The notes beneath the pieces were generated by a model. It was given only the letters and a program-made list of their open reading frames with translations. It ran no database searches and had not been told where the DNA came from. The translations under genes and the position numbers were made by a program. A DNA stretch of 64,000 nt, from positions 1-64,000 of the forward strand of contig VCMS01000256.1 of the NCBI GenBank assembly GCA_022539475.1. The letters run 5' to 3'. Position 1 is the first letter of the stretch, and the number at the start of each line of letters is the position of its first letter. This DNA comes from Gracilaria domingensis. Lineage: Eukaryota; Rhodophyta; Florideophyceae; Gracilariales; Gracilariaceae. This document shows, one piece after another, positions 18,846 to 29,512 of the stretch.

Positions 18846-21800
18846 GAAGTTGGTGGCTTGCGCTTTGTTGCAAGGGAAGACGGTGGTGGTTGGGCCGGGG
18901 TTGGAGAGAAGTGATGAGTATTGCGGCGTATTTCAATGTGTGGTGGAGAATGTGGTGCCTGATGGTGACAAGATTGTGGGAGAATGCTGATTCGTTGTAG
19001 ATTCCCTCGCAGAACGCGGCGGTGACAGAGCTAGTATCTCAGTAGCTCAAGCGCAGAATGGGCGACACATCGTGCTGTTTCTCACGCCAAACAAATTGGA
19101 ACTGCAGCCTCTACTGTCCGCAATCAACAAGCAAACAGCCAAACACCTGTGCGAAATGTTAGGCGCCACCCTACTGCTGCTGTTAGAAGGCACGCACGAC
19201 GAGATAGTTGCCCACCAAACCTGCAGCACAAGCTTCCAGGAGCGCGCGTAGTTGAAAAGGGCAGGCGGAAAGGGCGACCTTCTTTTGGGCTCGCTCGCGA
19301 CGTACTCAATCTGGATCTTGCGCTAGTTGGTAGTAACGGCCACACCGCAAGAGCTTAGTGCGCACTGCCTCGAAGCAGCGGTATCTTCGTGAACCGTAAT
19401 GAGAGGCGTGTCGGTGCCCGCGTTCGAACGGAGGCACCATGCGCTCACGGCGTCGGACGTACTGGACAAGTTAGGCAGCGCGCTCAGCTCGAGACCACGA
19501 AGAAGCCTGCAAACGAGCTGAAGTAGAAGATTGCAAACATATCTATCTGGGATTACGAGAACGACCACATGCGAGAGTAGCATGCACAGCGCGGATAGCG
19601 TTCTCGTGAGAGCGTCGTCGTCTCTTCTCAGAGGCCGACTTTTACGTAATTAGCTTCATTGGACTTGGTGCTTTTGGAAAGTTTCTCCTTCTGAAAGACA
19701 TAAAGAACGCAAACGATTACGCCATGAAGCTTTGTAAGGCCGATACGCGTCGAAAGGAACAGGCCAATCATACATGGTCTGATTTCTCTCGCGCTTACGT
19801 CTTCGTTCATGAGCGCTCCGATTTCTCTCCCTTTTTGTAACGCAGCCTCGTTTGCTTGTTTTCAAAGAAGCGTCGCACAGATATGGTGTCACTTGTACGG
19901 TCTGAAACTCAGAAGACTGAGACGCTCGGCGCAATATTAACTCGGTTTAACTCAATTGCACTTTGCGTGTCGATTGCACTATGCTCGGGAACCGGTAATG
20001 ACTGAATAGGGACTACTCCTTCAGGTTTAGATCTTCTTTTCATGGCACCTCTAGCTTTCGAACTTTTGAAGAACGAGTTGGCACTAGCGCCTAAAAGTCT
20101 CCAGAAGTAATCAACATTATCTTCATAAAGATTATATGGTTGTTCAAGATTCTCCATGAGGATCATTGGTTGGTACTCCGGTGTAGGCGAAACAGAGCGT
20201 AGTCTAAATCTCCGGCGATTAATAGAACAAGAGAATGGACGTATGAGCGGTGAAGGAGATCGACTGGCTTCTATAGATTTCGTATCAGAAGGTTCGTAAC
20301 TGCATGTTCCATACTGTTGAAAATAGTGAGAGAGCGAGACGTCTGTTTATTTGGCGCTTGGAACTCTTCATAGGAGACCGACATTTAGAAATGCCTCTGA
20401 CAGCAGCTGAGTCAGCAATGGCGTGAGCGACGGATATCAATTTGAGTCGTGCAACTCACAATTGCGTTGCTAACGTTATTTTACGGATTCTTCATCTAGC
20501 ATTGTTTCTGTGCTGCGTGAACGCCACTTATTAGCTCGGCAAACGCGGATTTGCGGTGCGCTATCTTCGCTACAATGTGTGAGAATGCCGGATCAGAAAG
20601 GAAGCTTGATGATGCTTCTACGCGAACGCCACCTACTAGCTGGGAGAGCGCCCCTATGCGGAGCGCAAATGCTGCTACGGGGAGTGCGATTATTTGCCGG
20701 TGGTCTTCATGCTTTTCTCTTCGCCAATACTTTGTCTTCCCAGCCCATCATGCCCTATCATGATGTTATTCATTAGAAACAAAGCTCGATGATGCCCAAC
20801 CTGTGGCTGCGCCGCAGCATGTCAACTTTGCTCTCAGCCAAACCTTCATACATTTGTATCGACAACGCAGTTGCCGCCACTGCTTGACGGCAATGATCCA
20901 ATCGTTCAAGCTGAACTTGCGTGTGAACTTCAAGACCACGACCTGGCTGACTGCCTTTACTGCGAGTACGTCATCCAGAACACTTTCTCCATTGGAATGC
21001 CATCTCCCCGCCCGATTGGCAATGCCATTGCAGATAAAGAAGGTAGGAATCATCTTGTCTCTACTGTATACGCCTTGAACCCCTGTGTGTCGCATGTGAA
21101 CGGCGAAATGTACTATCTTAAGTTGAGCCAGAGAATATATTCAGCCCAGTGCACCACCGCCGGCTGAAAGAGAACCACAAAACCTGATTATCTTCAAGTC
21201 CGTTTGGCTGCGTGACTCACAGATAATTGGCACTGCACCGCCCTCCGGAGTGCGTGCAGCTACGTGTTGCTTCAGGACACTTCTGCCGTCTCCAGTCCAT
21301 GAAGTTTACGCAACGCCCATTCATATCTACTGTGCAGTTCACAACTGCTATCTGAGAGCACTCTCGTCTACGCACACATAATTATGCCCAAAATGAGAGT
21401 GCCCGAGTGTTTCGCACCTGACGAATATAAGGAACTGATCGTGGACCACATACAGGCCGCCGTTGCTTCTTCTCAAGCGTTAAGTTGAATTCCAGGGAAC
21501 AACTTGCGTTGAAATCGTTAGCTAACCTACCCATAACGCGGCAGTGCACCTCTTGCGTTAATCCCTACTTTTGTGCCATAATCCATTCGTTCTCTTTGTA
21601 ACTGAGCTCGACACAGGGTATGTACACACCCAAGTTGGTAGGATTGCTCAGTTTGTCCTAGTTCCGGTCAACATTTATACATTTCACAGCAGATTTTAAA
21701 GCTCGAAACGTACAGTAATTTGGCCGACAGTGGGCCCCAGAGTTCATGTCTTGGACAAGATAATGCCCAAAAGAGTTGACCGATCGTTTCCTGAGATATC

Positions 21801-22259
21801 TACCTCAGCTGTAATTGAAATGCCAAAACGTTCTCATTAGAGAAACTTGTGGCCCGTCAAACGGTACACGTGACAGGCGTACGTGTCTACACTGCTGCGT
21901 TGTGCCCAAAGCAGCGGGAATACAGAATATAGTTTAAAAATGCTTTATTGTAGTTAATCCTATCTTAGGTTTAGTTAGTTTTCTACGCAGAATTTACCTT
22001 GCGTGTGGCCAGGAGGCGCCGCACTACAAGCAGGGCGACATGAGATTGTCTACTTAAGTGGCAGAGAGCGCTCCGACGCTGACCACCCGACCTCATCGGC
22101 TGTCAATTGCCAAATTCGTGGTCACCACGGGAGGCGCCTGCGCTTGCGCAAGTACACGTGCATTCCACGCTCTGTACGGCGTTGCGTAGGCGCCCCCTGT
22201 GGCGGCATATGCGCTAAAAGTATCTACCACCTACGCCTCTTATAGGCTAGTACGGTAGA
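18846..22259. other. Long region without a recognised gene
   Basis: No ORF over about 110 codons gives a recognisable protein on either strand. A short imperfect internal duplication lies at 20508-20660 (separate entry). The region could be degraded coding DNA downstream of the polymerase relic, but no polymerase motif is visible in it. Confidence 0.4.
20508..20660 (+). repeat. Imperfect tandem-like duplication
   Basis: The segment at about 20512-20546 recurs at about 20617-20651 with few changes: both read like LRERHLLA..... CGA when translated in one frame (CTGCGTGAACGCCACTTATT versus CTACGCGAACGCCACCTACT). Several differences fall at third positions in that frame, but no longer ORF supports coding. 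Confidence 0.45.
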
Positions 22260-22269
22260 TACAACGCAG

Positions 22270-22337
22270 CCATTGGCCAAGCCAACCGTACCGTCGATTC
22301 TCGCCGGGAATCGACGGTGCGGTTGTGCATAAAAGGG
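22270..22337 (+). promoter_or_regulatory. Core promoter: inverted CCAAT box, 11-bp palindrome, TATA box
   Basis: Within 70 bp: CCATTGG at 22270-22276 (CCAAT on the other strand), a perfect 11-bp inverted repeat ACCGTCGATTC / GAATCGACGGT (22290-22300 and 22308-22318) with a 7-bp spacer, and CATAAAAGG at 22328-22336, 10 bp after the palindrome. The spacing is that of a eukaryotic class II promoter, and the zinc-finger gene lies downstream on the same strand. The palindrome is a candidate dimeric factor site or a hairpin in the transcript leader if initiation is upstream. Transcription start is not known. Confidence 0.55.
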
Positions 22338-22935
22338 CCGGAGCAGTCGCCTCCGACTCAACTCCGGCCAGACCACTTCCCCTTCGACGACCTCCCCCCA
22401 CCTCCACTCCTCATCTCTTTTCCCCTTCGTCGTCTCAACCTTCTCCCCCCCACCCTCAACCTCTCTCACTCTCCCCCTTTGGCGGCTTGGTCTCACCGCC
22501 CCCAACGTTCCCTGCTACTCACGCAGCCCCTCTTCTGGGCTCGTCTCGTGTGAGTCGGCAAAGCGTCAGCACTACCCTACCGTTGGGTTAGCCTTGTGCG
22601 GGCGTGCCTCTCTCTCCCGAAGTCCGCTCTTCTTGGTTCCCCGTCTCTCCGCCTCCTCCGTGCTGGTTTCTTTTGTTACCGTTCTTTCCCGTTTCTACCC
22701 GCCGCGGTTGTCTTTTTTGTTGTCCCTCTCCGTTTCTCCTTCGTTGTGCGGGCCTTCCCTGCCTGCATCTGTCCGCTTGCTTCTCTCGTCGGCCTTGGAC
22801 TCTGGTTTCGCTGGTTCTTTCGCGTTGTGATTCCGTTCCTCACATAGTGTTGCTTTGCACCTGTTGTTGCTAGACACACTGTGTGATACGGCGTAAGGTT
22901 CCTACTAAACTGCGGCCCTGAGGCAATCGTTCAAG
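22338..22935 (+). other. Pyrimidine-rich leader of the zinc-finger gene
   Basis: About 600 bp, very rich in C and T on the plus strand from 22370 to 22800. Open frames here are low-complexity Pro/Ser/Leu/Phe strings on overlapping phases and I do not consider them coding. A possible further 5' UTR intron begins GTGAGT at 22549, with an acceptor-like TTAG at about 22590; weak support. Confidence 0.45.
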
Positions 22936-23436
22936 AGTAAGTTGTTCTCAGCTGCTCTTTTGGCATTTTGTGTGACTACTAACTTCTTGTTTGTTTCACA
23001 TCAAGTGCCAAGTTCTTTCGTTTCATCCAGCGAGTATTCGTCCGTGGTTGACCCGGACGAGCGTCTAGAAGAAGTCCCCGATCCCGTTCCGCAGATAAAG
23101 AAGTCGGCTGTGCAGCCTCTTGACGGGCCACGAGAGCGCCACATCTTTCGCGTAGCCACTCAGAAGGGGAAGCGCCGTCGTAACCCTCCGCCGCGTAAGC
23201 GAATCTTCAAACGCTGTCGTGTCTGTGACATCAAGGTCCAGAGCCAGCGTCAGCTTGAAGTCCATCAAGCCGGCCGTCGCCATCGCAGAGCTTTGCGCTG
23301 TGCAAACTACACCGAGCTGGACATTCACTGCAAGGCTTGCAACATCCGGTTCTCTGAAGCCCACGATCTGCGCGTCCACTACAGGAGCCGCCGTCATCGT
23401 GCGACACTTAGAAACAAGAACAACACTATCTTTTAG
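22936..23436 (+). CDS. Two-finger C2H2 protein (U1/matrin/JAZ-type fingers)
   Basis: Spliced CDS: base 22936 joined to 23006-23436, giving 143 residues starting MPSSFVSSSEY. The N-terminal third is acidic and disordered. A basic segment (KGKRRRNPPPRKRIFKR) precedes finger 1, CRVCDIKVQSQRQLEVHQAGRRH, and finger 2, CKACNIRFSEAHDLRVHYRSRRH. Both have spacing C-x2-C-x12-H-x5-H, the class found in U1C, matrin and JAZ proteins that bind RNA or structured nucleic acid rather than the classical DNA-binding TFIIIA class. The basic segment is a likely nuclear localisation signal. The start is chosen because removal of the GTAAGT intron fuses A to TGCC and makes the first in-frame ATG; without splicing the frame has no ATG. 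This is the only intact-looking host gene in the window. Precise role unknown. Confidence 0.75.
   Translation, partial: SKLFSAALLAFCVTTNFLFVSHQVPSSFVSSSEYSSVVDPDERLEEVPDPVPQIKKSAVQPLDGPRERHIFRVATQKGKRRRNPPPRKRIFKRCRVCDIKVQSQRQLEVHQAGRRHRRALRCANYTELDIHCKACNIRFSEAHDLRVHYRSRRHRATLRNKNNTIF
22937..23005 (+). other. Spliceosomal intron in the zinc-finger gene
   Basis: 69 bp. Donor A|GTAAGT at 22937, perfect branch-point consensus TACTAAC at 22977-22983, pyrimidine-rich tract, acceptor ATCAAG ending at 23005. The exon junction sits inside the start codon (A from exon 1, TG from exon 2). Confidence 0.72.
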
Positions 23437-24150
23437 AGCACAGGTCTCTCTTTTCATTGCCCAGTTGTGACAGATTTCTATTCATATCTCATTACATATA
23501 TCATCCTTGTTTGTTCTTCCTTATCTTTCTGTCTATCGTTTGGTATCCCTCTTCTGTTCTTGTGTTCGTGCTTGGTTGTTTGGCTTCTGCCGCACTCTAT
23601 CTACGTAAGCTGATATTTGGCTAGTGCTTCTTCGTCCGATTGGACTGGTACTCTACGAGAGCAAACTTTATTTTCATTGTTTTTGCCCCCTTTGGCTGTA
23701 ACCGCCGACACCATCACCAAAATGGCGTTTTCAAAACTTTTCATTTCTAATCAAAGATTTTATATTGATTACAAATATACACTTCTCACAGAAGATTTCA
23801 CTCGCGCGCGTGATCTTGATTTACACCAAAATAACTCTCCCCTTTGTTTCTGAAACGCGTTCAGCGCCGTTGCCAAATCACAAATTTAGGCAAGCTTTCA
23901 GTGCAACTTGCACCGTGGCACCGTTTGCCTAACACTTGATATGCAAGCCAGCAGAGACGCTTCGTTTTCCTCCCCTCCCTACCGAACTACTTTTAAACTC
24001 TTTCGCATTCCGATATGCCACCGATAATTTCCTTGCAAGCCCTCTAGTGATACCGAAGTTCCGGGGAGGCTTCTCTTCTCATATATAATCCGGTCTCCGA
24101 AGACCTGTAATTTTCTTTTAAGGAAACGCTACATCTATTAAAACAACGAG
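23437..24150. other. 3' flank of the zinc-finger gene; nothing else recognised
   Basis: T-rich sequence following the stop. A short open frame at 23617-23853 has no recognisable content. The next coding-like sequence is the hAT relic. Confidence 0.45.
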
Positions 24151-24158
24151 AAATAAAG

Positions 24159-26920
24159 TTGCCAGATGATGCTCTGAACGTCGGGTCAGTTAGCGATGCG
24201 GACATTCAGCTCCCTGTCACAACTGCTCCGTACACAAACGGTTCAATTCCACCTGCGTCACCTGCTGCTTTGAACATTGTACCGCCTTCAGTTTCGAATT
24301 CACTGGTCACCCTAGCCTGGCACCCAAATTTAGCATCAAGTTTTGTTTTGCAGTCAAGGCCACTTGTTAATCTAACTGAAACTCTTCTTACTTCAATGCA
24401 GTCAACACTGCCCCACCCGAGAGACAGGGAACAAGCGTGGCGCCAAGCAGTTCACTGTCCTCGCATCGCAAAATCACCGTATTCTTTACTTATTATAGTG
24501 GGGCTCACAAGTTTAGAGAAAACAAGCGCCACCGTAATGACAGACTTAACGAATACTTCCAGGAGTAAGCGGAAGTGACAGAACGTTAATCCAGTGATGA
24601 ATGCGAGGTGTCCTGAGAAAAATTGTGGAATTAAGAAGAACAGAAGCCGCTGTTTTCACCTGACCTTGTGCACTGATATTCTTTGGCCTGTGCGAGAGTA
24701 CTGGGGGTCCAATAATAAGGACAAAAACTGGCCGCCTCTCTTGAAACACTCTTTTCCTAATATGACAGTTGTGCATGTTAGGAAATATGTATCGAATACA
24801 TCCACGCGTATGACGAATATGATTGTCTCGGATGTCATTAATACCATGGCTTGCGAAGTTGACTTAATTTACGCCCCATTTGCTCACAAGAAAAAGGATA
24901 CTGTTGCAAGCCGTCCTGCAAATCAATGCTTTTCTGTAGAGCAGCAAATTTCCAACTTGCTCCTGGTCCGGTTATTCATTAATGGAAACCTACCAATTTC
25001 CCTTCTCGATAAATCGAAAGGTCGGGATCGAGCATTTACCAAATATGCGCGTTTTTCAAAAGGAGTGGAATCCAGTTTCCATCCGGGTTTCAGCTCCGAA
25101 GTGTAATCGATGAGTAACACGAATTAATCAAAGAGAGAGTGTTGAGCGAGCTAGGCAATTTACTGGAGGAAGGATTTGGTACTTTAATGTTCGACTCGTC
25201 AGAAGATACTAACGGATCGCCATTGACGAATGTTCTCGTAAGAGTAACTGGTGCATCAAGATCGACAATTAAGACGTTCTTCTTGAGTACCGTTTACTCA
25301 GGTGCTGAGAAGTGCAATTCACTGTCATATGCGAAGATTTCCAAATAAATTATCAATGAATAGATTGATATCGAGAAGGTTGCAGGTATTATCACATATA
25401 ATACAAGTTCAGCAAAAAAAGCCAGAGAGTCGCTCACGAGATCCTTTCAAGTAATGGTCGCCTCTCAAGACCAGGCCCATGTTGCTCACCTGCTAATGTC
25501 AAACATTGATGAAATACCGTGGACTAGAGATGTTATACAAACCATATCTGAGCTTGTCGTTTTCTACAGAAAACATCGCCCCATTAAGGAGGTTTTCTTG
25601 GAGAAAATCAGAGCCTATAATGCTGCACTTCGGCAAAAGTCTCGGAAGAATATCGTTCAAAGTGAAGACCACGTACAATCAAATGATGTGAACCAAACCG
25701 GCCAACCTGACTTAGCTGCTGAAACTGATGTTAACCGATTGAGTGGTTCGAACTCAAATGTTCAGACCGGAGGTTCAGAAACTCCAGTTGTTCACGCTGG
25801 GCGTTTGCTTCATCTTTCTTCAGAGGGTTACGGAGAGCCCAGGCAAAACTTGTTAAAGAAAAACTAAAAGGGTGTTCAGTAGACTTGCAGACAAGATGAC
25901 TGGTGTAGAAGGTAATAAGACCAACGTCATTGAAAAATAAGTAAGTTTTTGTTTCAGTCACATTTCCATGAGTGTGATTTTTTGACAAAATTAAATTCCT
26001 GGTAAGTGCTCTTACATTTTATTGAAAGGCATCAATTTCATTTACCGCAGCATGATGATTCAATGACCATCGGTTTTGATAGGGGAGCTCCAAAATTTTA
26101 TCGATGAAAACGCAGACTGCGAAGAAGACATACCTGCTGGCACGGAATCAATTGCAGGTGGTGCAGACGTCGTTAGCAAGGAGGGTGGTTCTCGTGGTTC
26201 CTCACTCATTCCATCGATTTCACCTACGTCGAAACTTATGAAAAGGTCTCAGCAGCTCGATTTGCATCTGCTGAAAAGCCTCTAGAAGCATTCAGGAGTG
26301 TAAGGCGCCTTCGGCATGATTTGGTTACAGAAGAACTATTTGATAAGCTTTTCACCGAACGAACTGAAGGTAAAAAGGCGGCGCAAAAGCAAACCTTTAC
26401 AAATCCAATCTTAAGCGATGAAAGTTTTGCACGAGCGGAGGAAGCTCACGGTATATCGGTTGCCTGTCGCACGTATCTACGAATATTTGATTCAGAGACT
26501 TCACTGTGCTCTAAAGTGTATGAGGCCACGCGAATTCTGGAAGAAATGTTGAAGAAGCTTCCCAGTGAAAACTATCCAAACTCAGCAGAAAATAATCGTG
26601 ATCACCTTCTCAATGGTTTTAGGAATAGGAAGGAAGGATCTCTCCTCGGAATGAAAGGGGTTCGGATTACATTAGTATCAGATTTGCATATTGCTGCGGC
26701 TTTGCTGGATGGATCCATATCGAACCCTTCGCAAGAATCTCGGGCAGTCTATACCTCGTTTTCGGCGGCATTTGAAGCACTATTTCACCGGAGAGGTTGT
26801 GCACCTATCTGAAGCCACCATAGAACAGTTTCTCAGGGGAAAATGTCTTTCAATATCAAGAGGTGCGGTCCAGTTGGACCCAAAAGCAAATAATAAGAAC
26901 TCAAAGTCACATCGCTAGTG
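24159..26920 (+). pseudogene. hAT-superfamily (DUF659-type) transposase relic
   Basis: Plus-strand pieces in order. 24594-25106 has an N-terminal region with EYWGSNNKDKNW and EQQISNLLLVRLFINGNLP, typical of the segment before the catalytic domain. 25139-25348 has GTLMFDSSEDTNGSPLTNVL (the first acidic motif region of DUF659) and STVYSGAEK. 25370-25660 continues DIEKVAGIITYNTSSAKKAR, QDQAHVAHLL and ISELVVFYRKHRPI. 26230-26812 has the TRFxS-like STRFASAEKP (off-frame), then ARAEEAHGISVACRTYLRIF and SKVYEATRILEEML. Several frameshifts and stops occur, and a dispersed repeat (25838-26090) lies in the middle. No terminal inverted repeats or 8-bp duplications could be fixed by eye. Confidence 0.72.
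25838..26090 (+). repeat. Dispersed repeat R3, copy A
   Basis: From CCCAGGCAAAACT to about ATTCAATGACCATCGG, with relatives at 28567-28825 (full length) and about 61715-61805 (3' part only). Shared blocks include ACCAACGTCATTGAAAA and AAGTAAGTTTTTGTTTCA. No coding content. It interrupts the hAT transposase reading. Confidence 0.7.
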
Positions 26921-27031
26921 GCTGTGGTATAGTGCTTTACAAGAATCAAAAGGTTCACGAAGTTCCATAAGCCTCTGGGTGGACGGCAGTATTGATCGTC
27001 CTAGCGCTCCGTTTCAGAGACACGATCTTGG

Positions 27032-27393
27032 CCAGGGGAACATTTGGGTGGTGTATGTACGCTTCATGTCTGATATGGGGTTTCAGGTTCCTACTCTCTG
27101 CCATGTTCGGCAAAATGTCGTATATAAGTCGTCTCTGCGTCGCATATGTGCCGTATGAGTGCCTGGTGCGTGACGAATGATTGCAGATGTAATGGAATAA
27201 AAAACGTAATCTTCTGAGGTTGGCACTGGGCCTGTTGTGTGCGAATGCCGTCCATAAACCAACCATTCGCACGCTATAGATACGATGCAGATACGGCATA
27301 AATCAGGTTTTCGCCATAAAGGCCACATAGTAGACATTTGAACCCTTTTGTGAGGCACAGATAGTCCATATACCCTTCAAATGATTACCAGGG
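27032..27393 (+). mobile_element. MITE-2 copy A
   Basis: 362 bp with terminal inverted repeats: left CCAGGGGAACATTTGGGTGG, right (other strand) CCCTGGTAATCATTTGAAGG. Copies B (61898-62262, inverted) and C (62371-62727) are close relatives over their whole length. Non-coding; open frames on both strands are fortuitous. Ends resemble a small non-autonomous DNA transposon. Target duplication not resolved. Confidence 0.75.
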
Positions 27394-28566
27394 TTGATGA
27401 ACTGATTGAATTTGCATGTAGGACTCTCTCTCTGTTAGTCCAACTGCAACAGCTACAGAGAGAACTTTCAGCCTTTCTGAAAGAATTAATTGCTATCAAC
27501 GATCGAGTCTTGGACATGATACCGTCACGAAACTCTTCTTCTGTCAATGTAACTCGCAGATAATTCGTCGCGCTTTCGTTCCGCTTTCGGTTTGGATGCC
27601 CACAATCTTCGAAACTATGTAAAATATCGGGCAAACCAGTACAAAACTTGCGTAGAATGCACAGAGTGATCGTACAGCCATAAAATGAAGGGAAACGTGC
27701 TCGGGGAAGAACCATGGGGATGGGAGCTACCCGCAGTTTTTTCCACACTGGTCAATATGTAGCACAGGCTGCTGCCGGTGTTTCGCAGCGGCGAGTGGCA
27801 CCGCCCTCCTTCCAAAGCCAGTTCAGTATGATGAGTACATCATCTGATCCGAGCGAGAGAAAATAGATAGATACTTGTGCATATACGATAAAGAAAACTT
27901 GTCACAATTGTCTCTGTTTGTTTAGAGTACAAATTAGAGACCCCGTCGCAAACTCTCTGAGAGAATGGAGGAGCCGCCTGTCACAGTCTTGACATGGAGC
28001 TTAAGCAACTTCGGTTTGGCCTCGAACGGCTTCGAGATCTCCCTTTGCAGCAAAACTGCGTAAGCTTAAAACTGGTTACTTCCAGAAAACTAGTTATCCG
28101 TGGCGTTGTGCTTTGTAGAACCTTTTAAGCACTAATGAACCTAGTCTAAAGTGTCGATTCACTTTTGCATCCGATAATTGCTTATGTCTCTATGGATCTC
28201 TCGCATTGACGCCAGCATCACTCTCGATCAGTAATGCGCATGTATACGTATGTGCCTCAGTGGCGCTCTCCTTTCGTTGCCAGCGAACTTGAGTAACGCG
28301 CGGCTACTCTCAATCTTTCTAACACTTCATCATGTAATCTTTCAGAGCATTAGTCAATTAGCCGCAAGCAGTTTGTAATACAACCCCCGCACCGCGTGAA
28401 ATACCGACAAAGGGGAACTAAAAGGAGGTGGTTCTTTCATAAGCGTCTTCTCCGGGATTACAAGCCGCAATCCAGAACGAATAAAGTGCGGCCCCAAGAA
28501 CGGGAACTTGAAACTGCGGAGGAAAGTACTCTTCGAACTGAGCCGAAACAGAATCATTCTTCTCAC
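27394..28566. other. No feature recognised
   Basis: Short frames only (for example 27381-27563 plus, Leu-rich helical; 27377-27748 minus). None recognised. Confidence 0.4.
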
Positions 28567-28825
28567 CAACCCAGGCAAAACTCTTTCAGGGAAGACTAAA
28601 AGGGTTTCCAGTAGACTTGCATGCAGGGTGACTGGTGAAGTAAGGTAATATGACCAACGTCATTGAAAAGTAAGTAAGTTTTTGTTTCACTGACATTTCC
28701 ATGAGTGTGACTTTTTGAAAAAGTTAAATTCCTCTAAAGTGCCCTTACATTTTATTAAAAGGCATCCATTTCGTTTACCGCCGCATAGTGATTCAATGAC
28801 CCTGAGTTTCACTAGGGCAAGGGAC
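28567..28825 (+). repeat. Dispersed repeat R3, copy B
   Basis: About 80-85% identical by eye to 25838-26090 in the same orientation, starting at CCCAGGCAAAACT and fading after GATTCAATGACC. Flanks of the two copies are unrelated, which fixes the repeat ends approximately. Confidence 0.7.
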
Positions 28826-29512
28826 AGGTACATAGCCGAAATCAAATTCGATGCTGCTCTGCGTAACCACACGATCTGCAACAACCGCGATATATATCGA
28901 GAGCGGACCAGTCGTTATACGTATCTGATCCCTGAATTGAAGATGAAATATGCCTTCCTATATGGTGGAGAATTTTTGGCACTTCAGACCGCGGCACATT
29001 CTGCAAGAACGACGGATCTGAAGAGACAACGGAAAATGACAGGAGCCGACCAAAAATACGGGACACAATCCCCAGGATGTCATATGGTTGTAAGCAGTGA
29101 AAATCCATGCAGACGGCTCTCAGAAGCGTATTCAAATGTGCTCGGGATTTGTCGCACCTGAAAATACGGAAGCGCGATTGGTTTCTTATCCACTGATTTT
29201 CAAGGTGTGAATCGTCTCATGTATCGAGGCGAAGTGCTGACCTGGGGGATCGGTCCCATAACTGGAGAGAATATCATAGATTCGTTCTTCGGGAACAGAA
29301 GGTCTTTGTCTGAAAGCCTTTTGGCCTTTCTCTGTATGACTCATTCCCGTCTGCTATTCTCTTTAAAATCTCACTACTGTCCAAGTTAACGAGATAAACC
29401 AAATATTTGCATGTCGGTAGTAGAACGTTGTATCGAAGTTTTTTCGTCTTGTCACGAGGTAATTTGGCTGTATTAAAGAAGGCATGCAAACAGGGGAGCA
29501 CACATTAACTAC
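28826..29512. other. No feature recognised
   Basis: A plus-strand frame 28715-29161 starts inside R3 and has no recognisable motif. Nothing else noted. Confidence 0.4.

Noticed and set aside
22317-22879. Several overlapping Pro/Ser/Leu-rich ORFs in all frames
   Set aside because: Open only because of the pyrimidine-rich composition; no start context or domain.
22942-23005. N-terminal extension of the zinc-finger ORF through the intron
   Set aside because: The frame has no ATG and contains a donor, branch site and acceptor in proper order, so it is better read as an intron.
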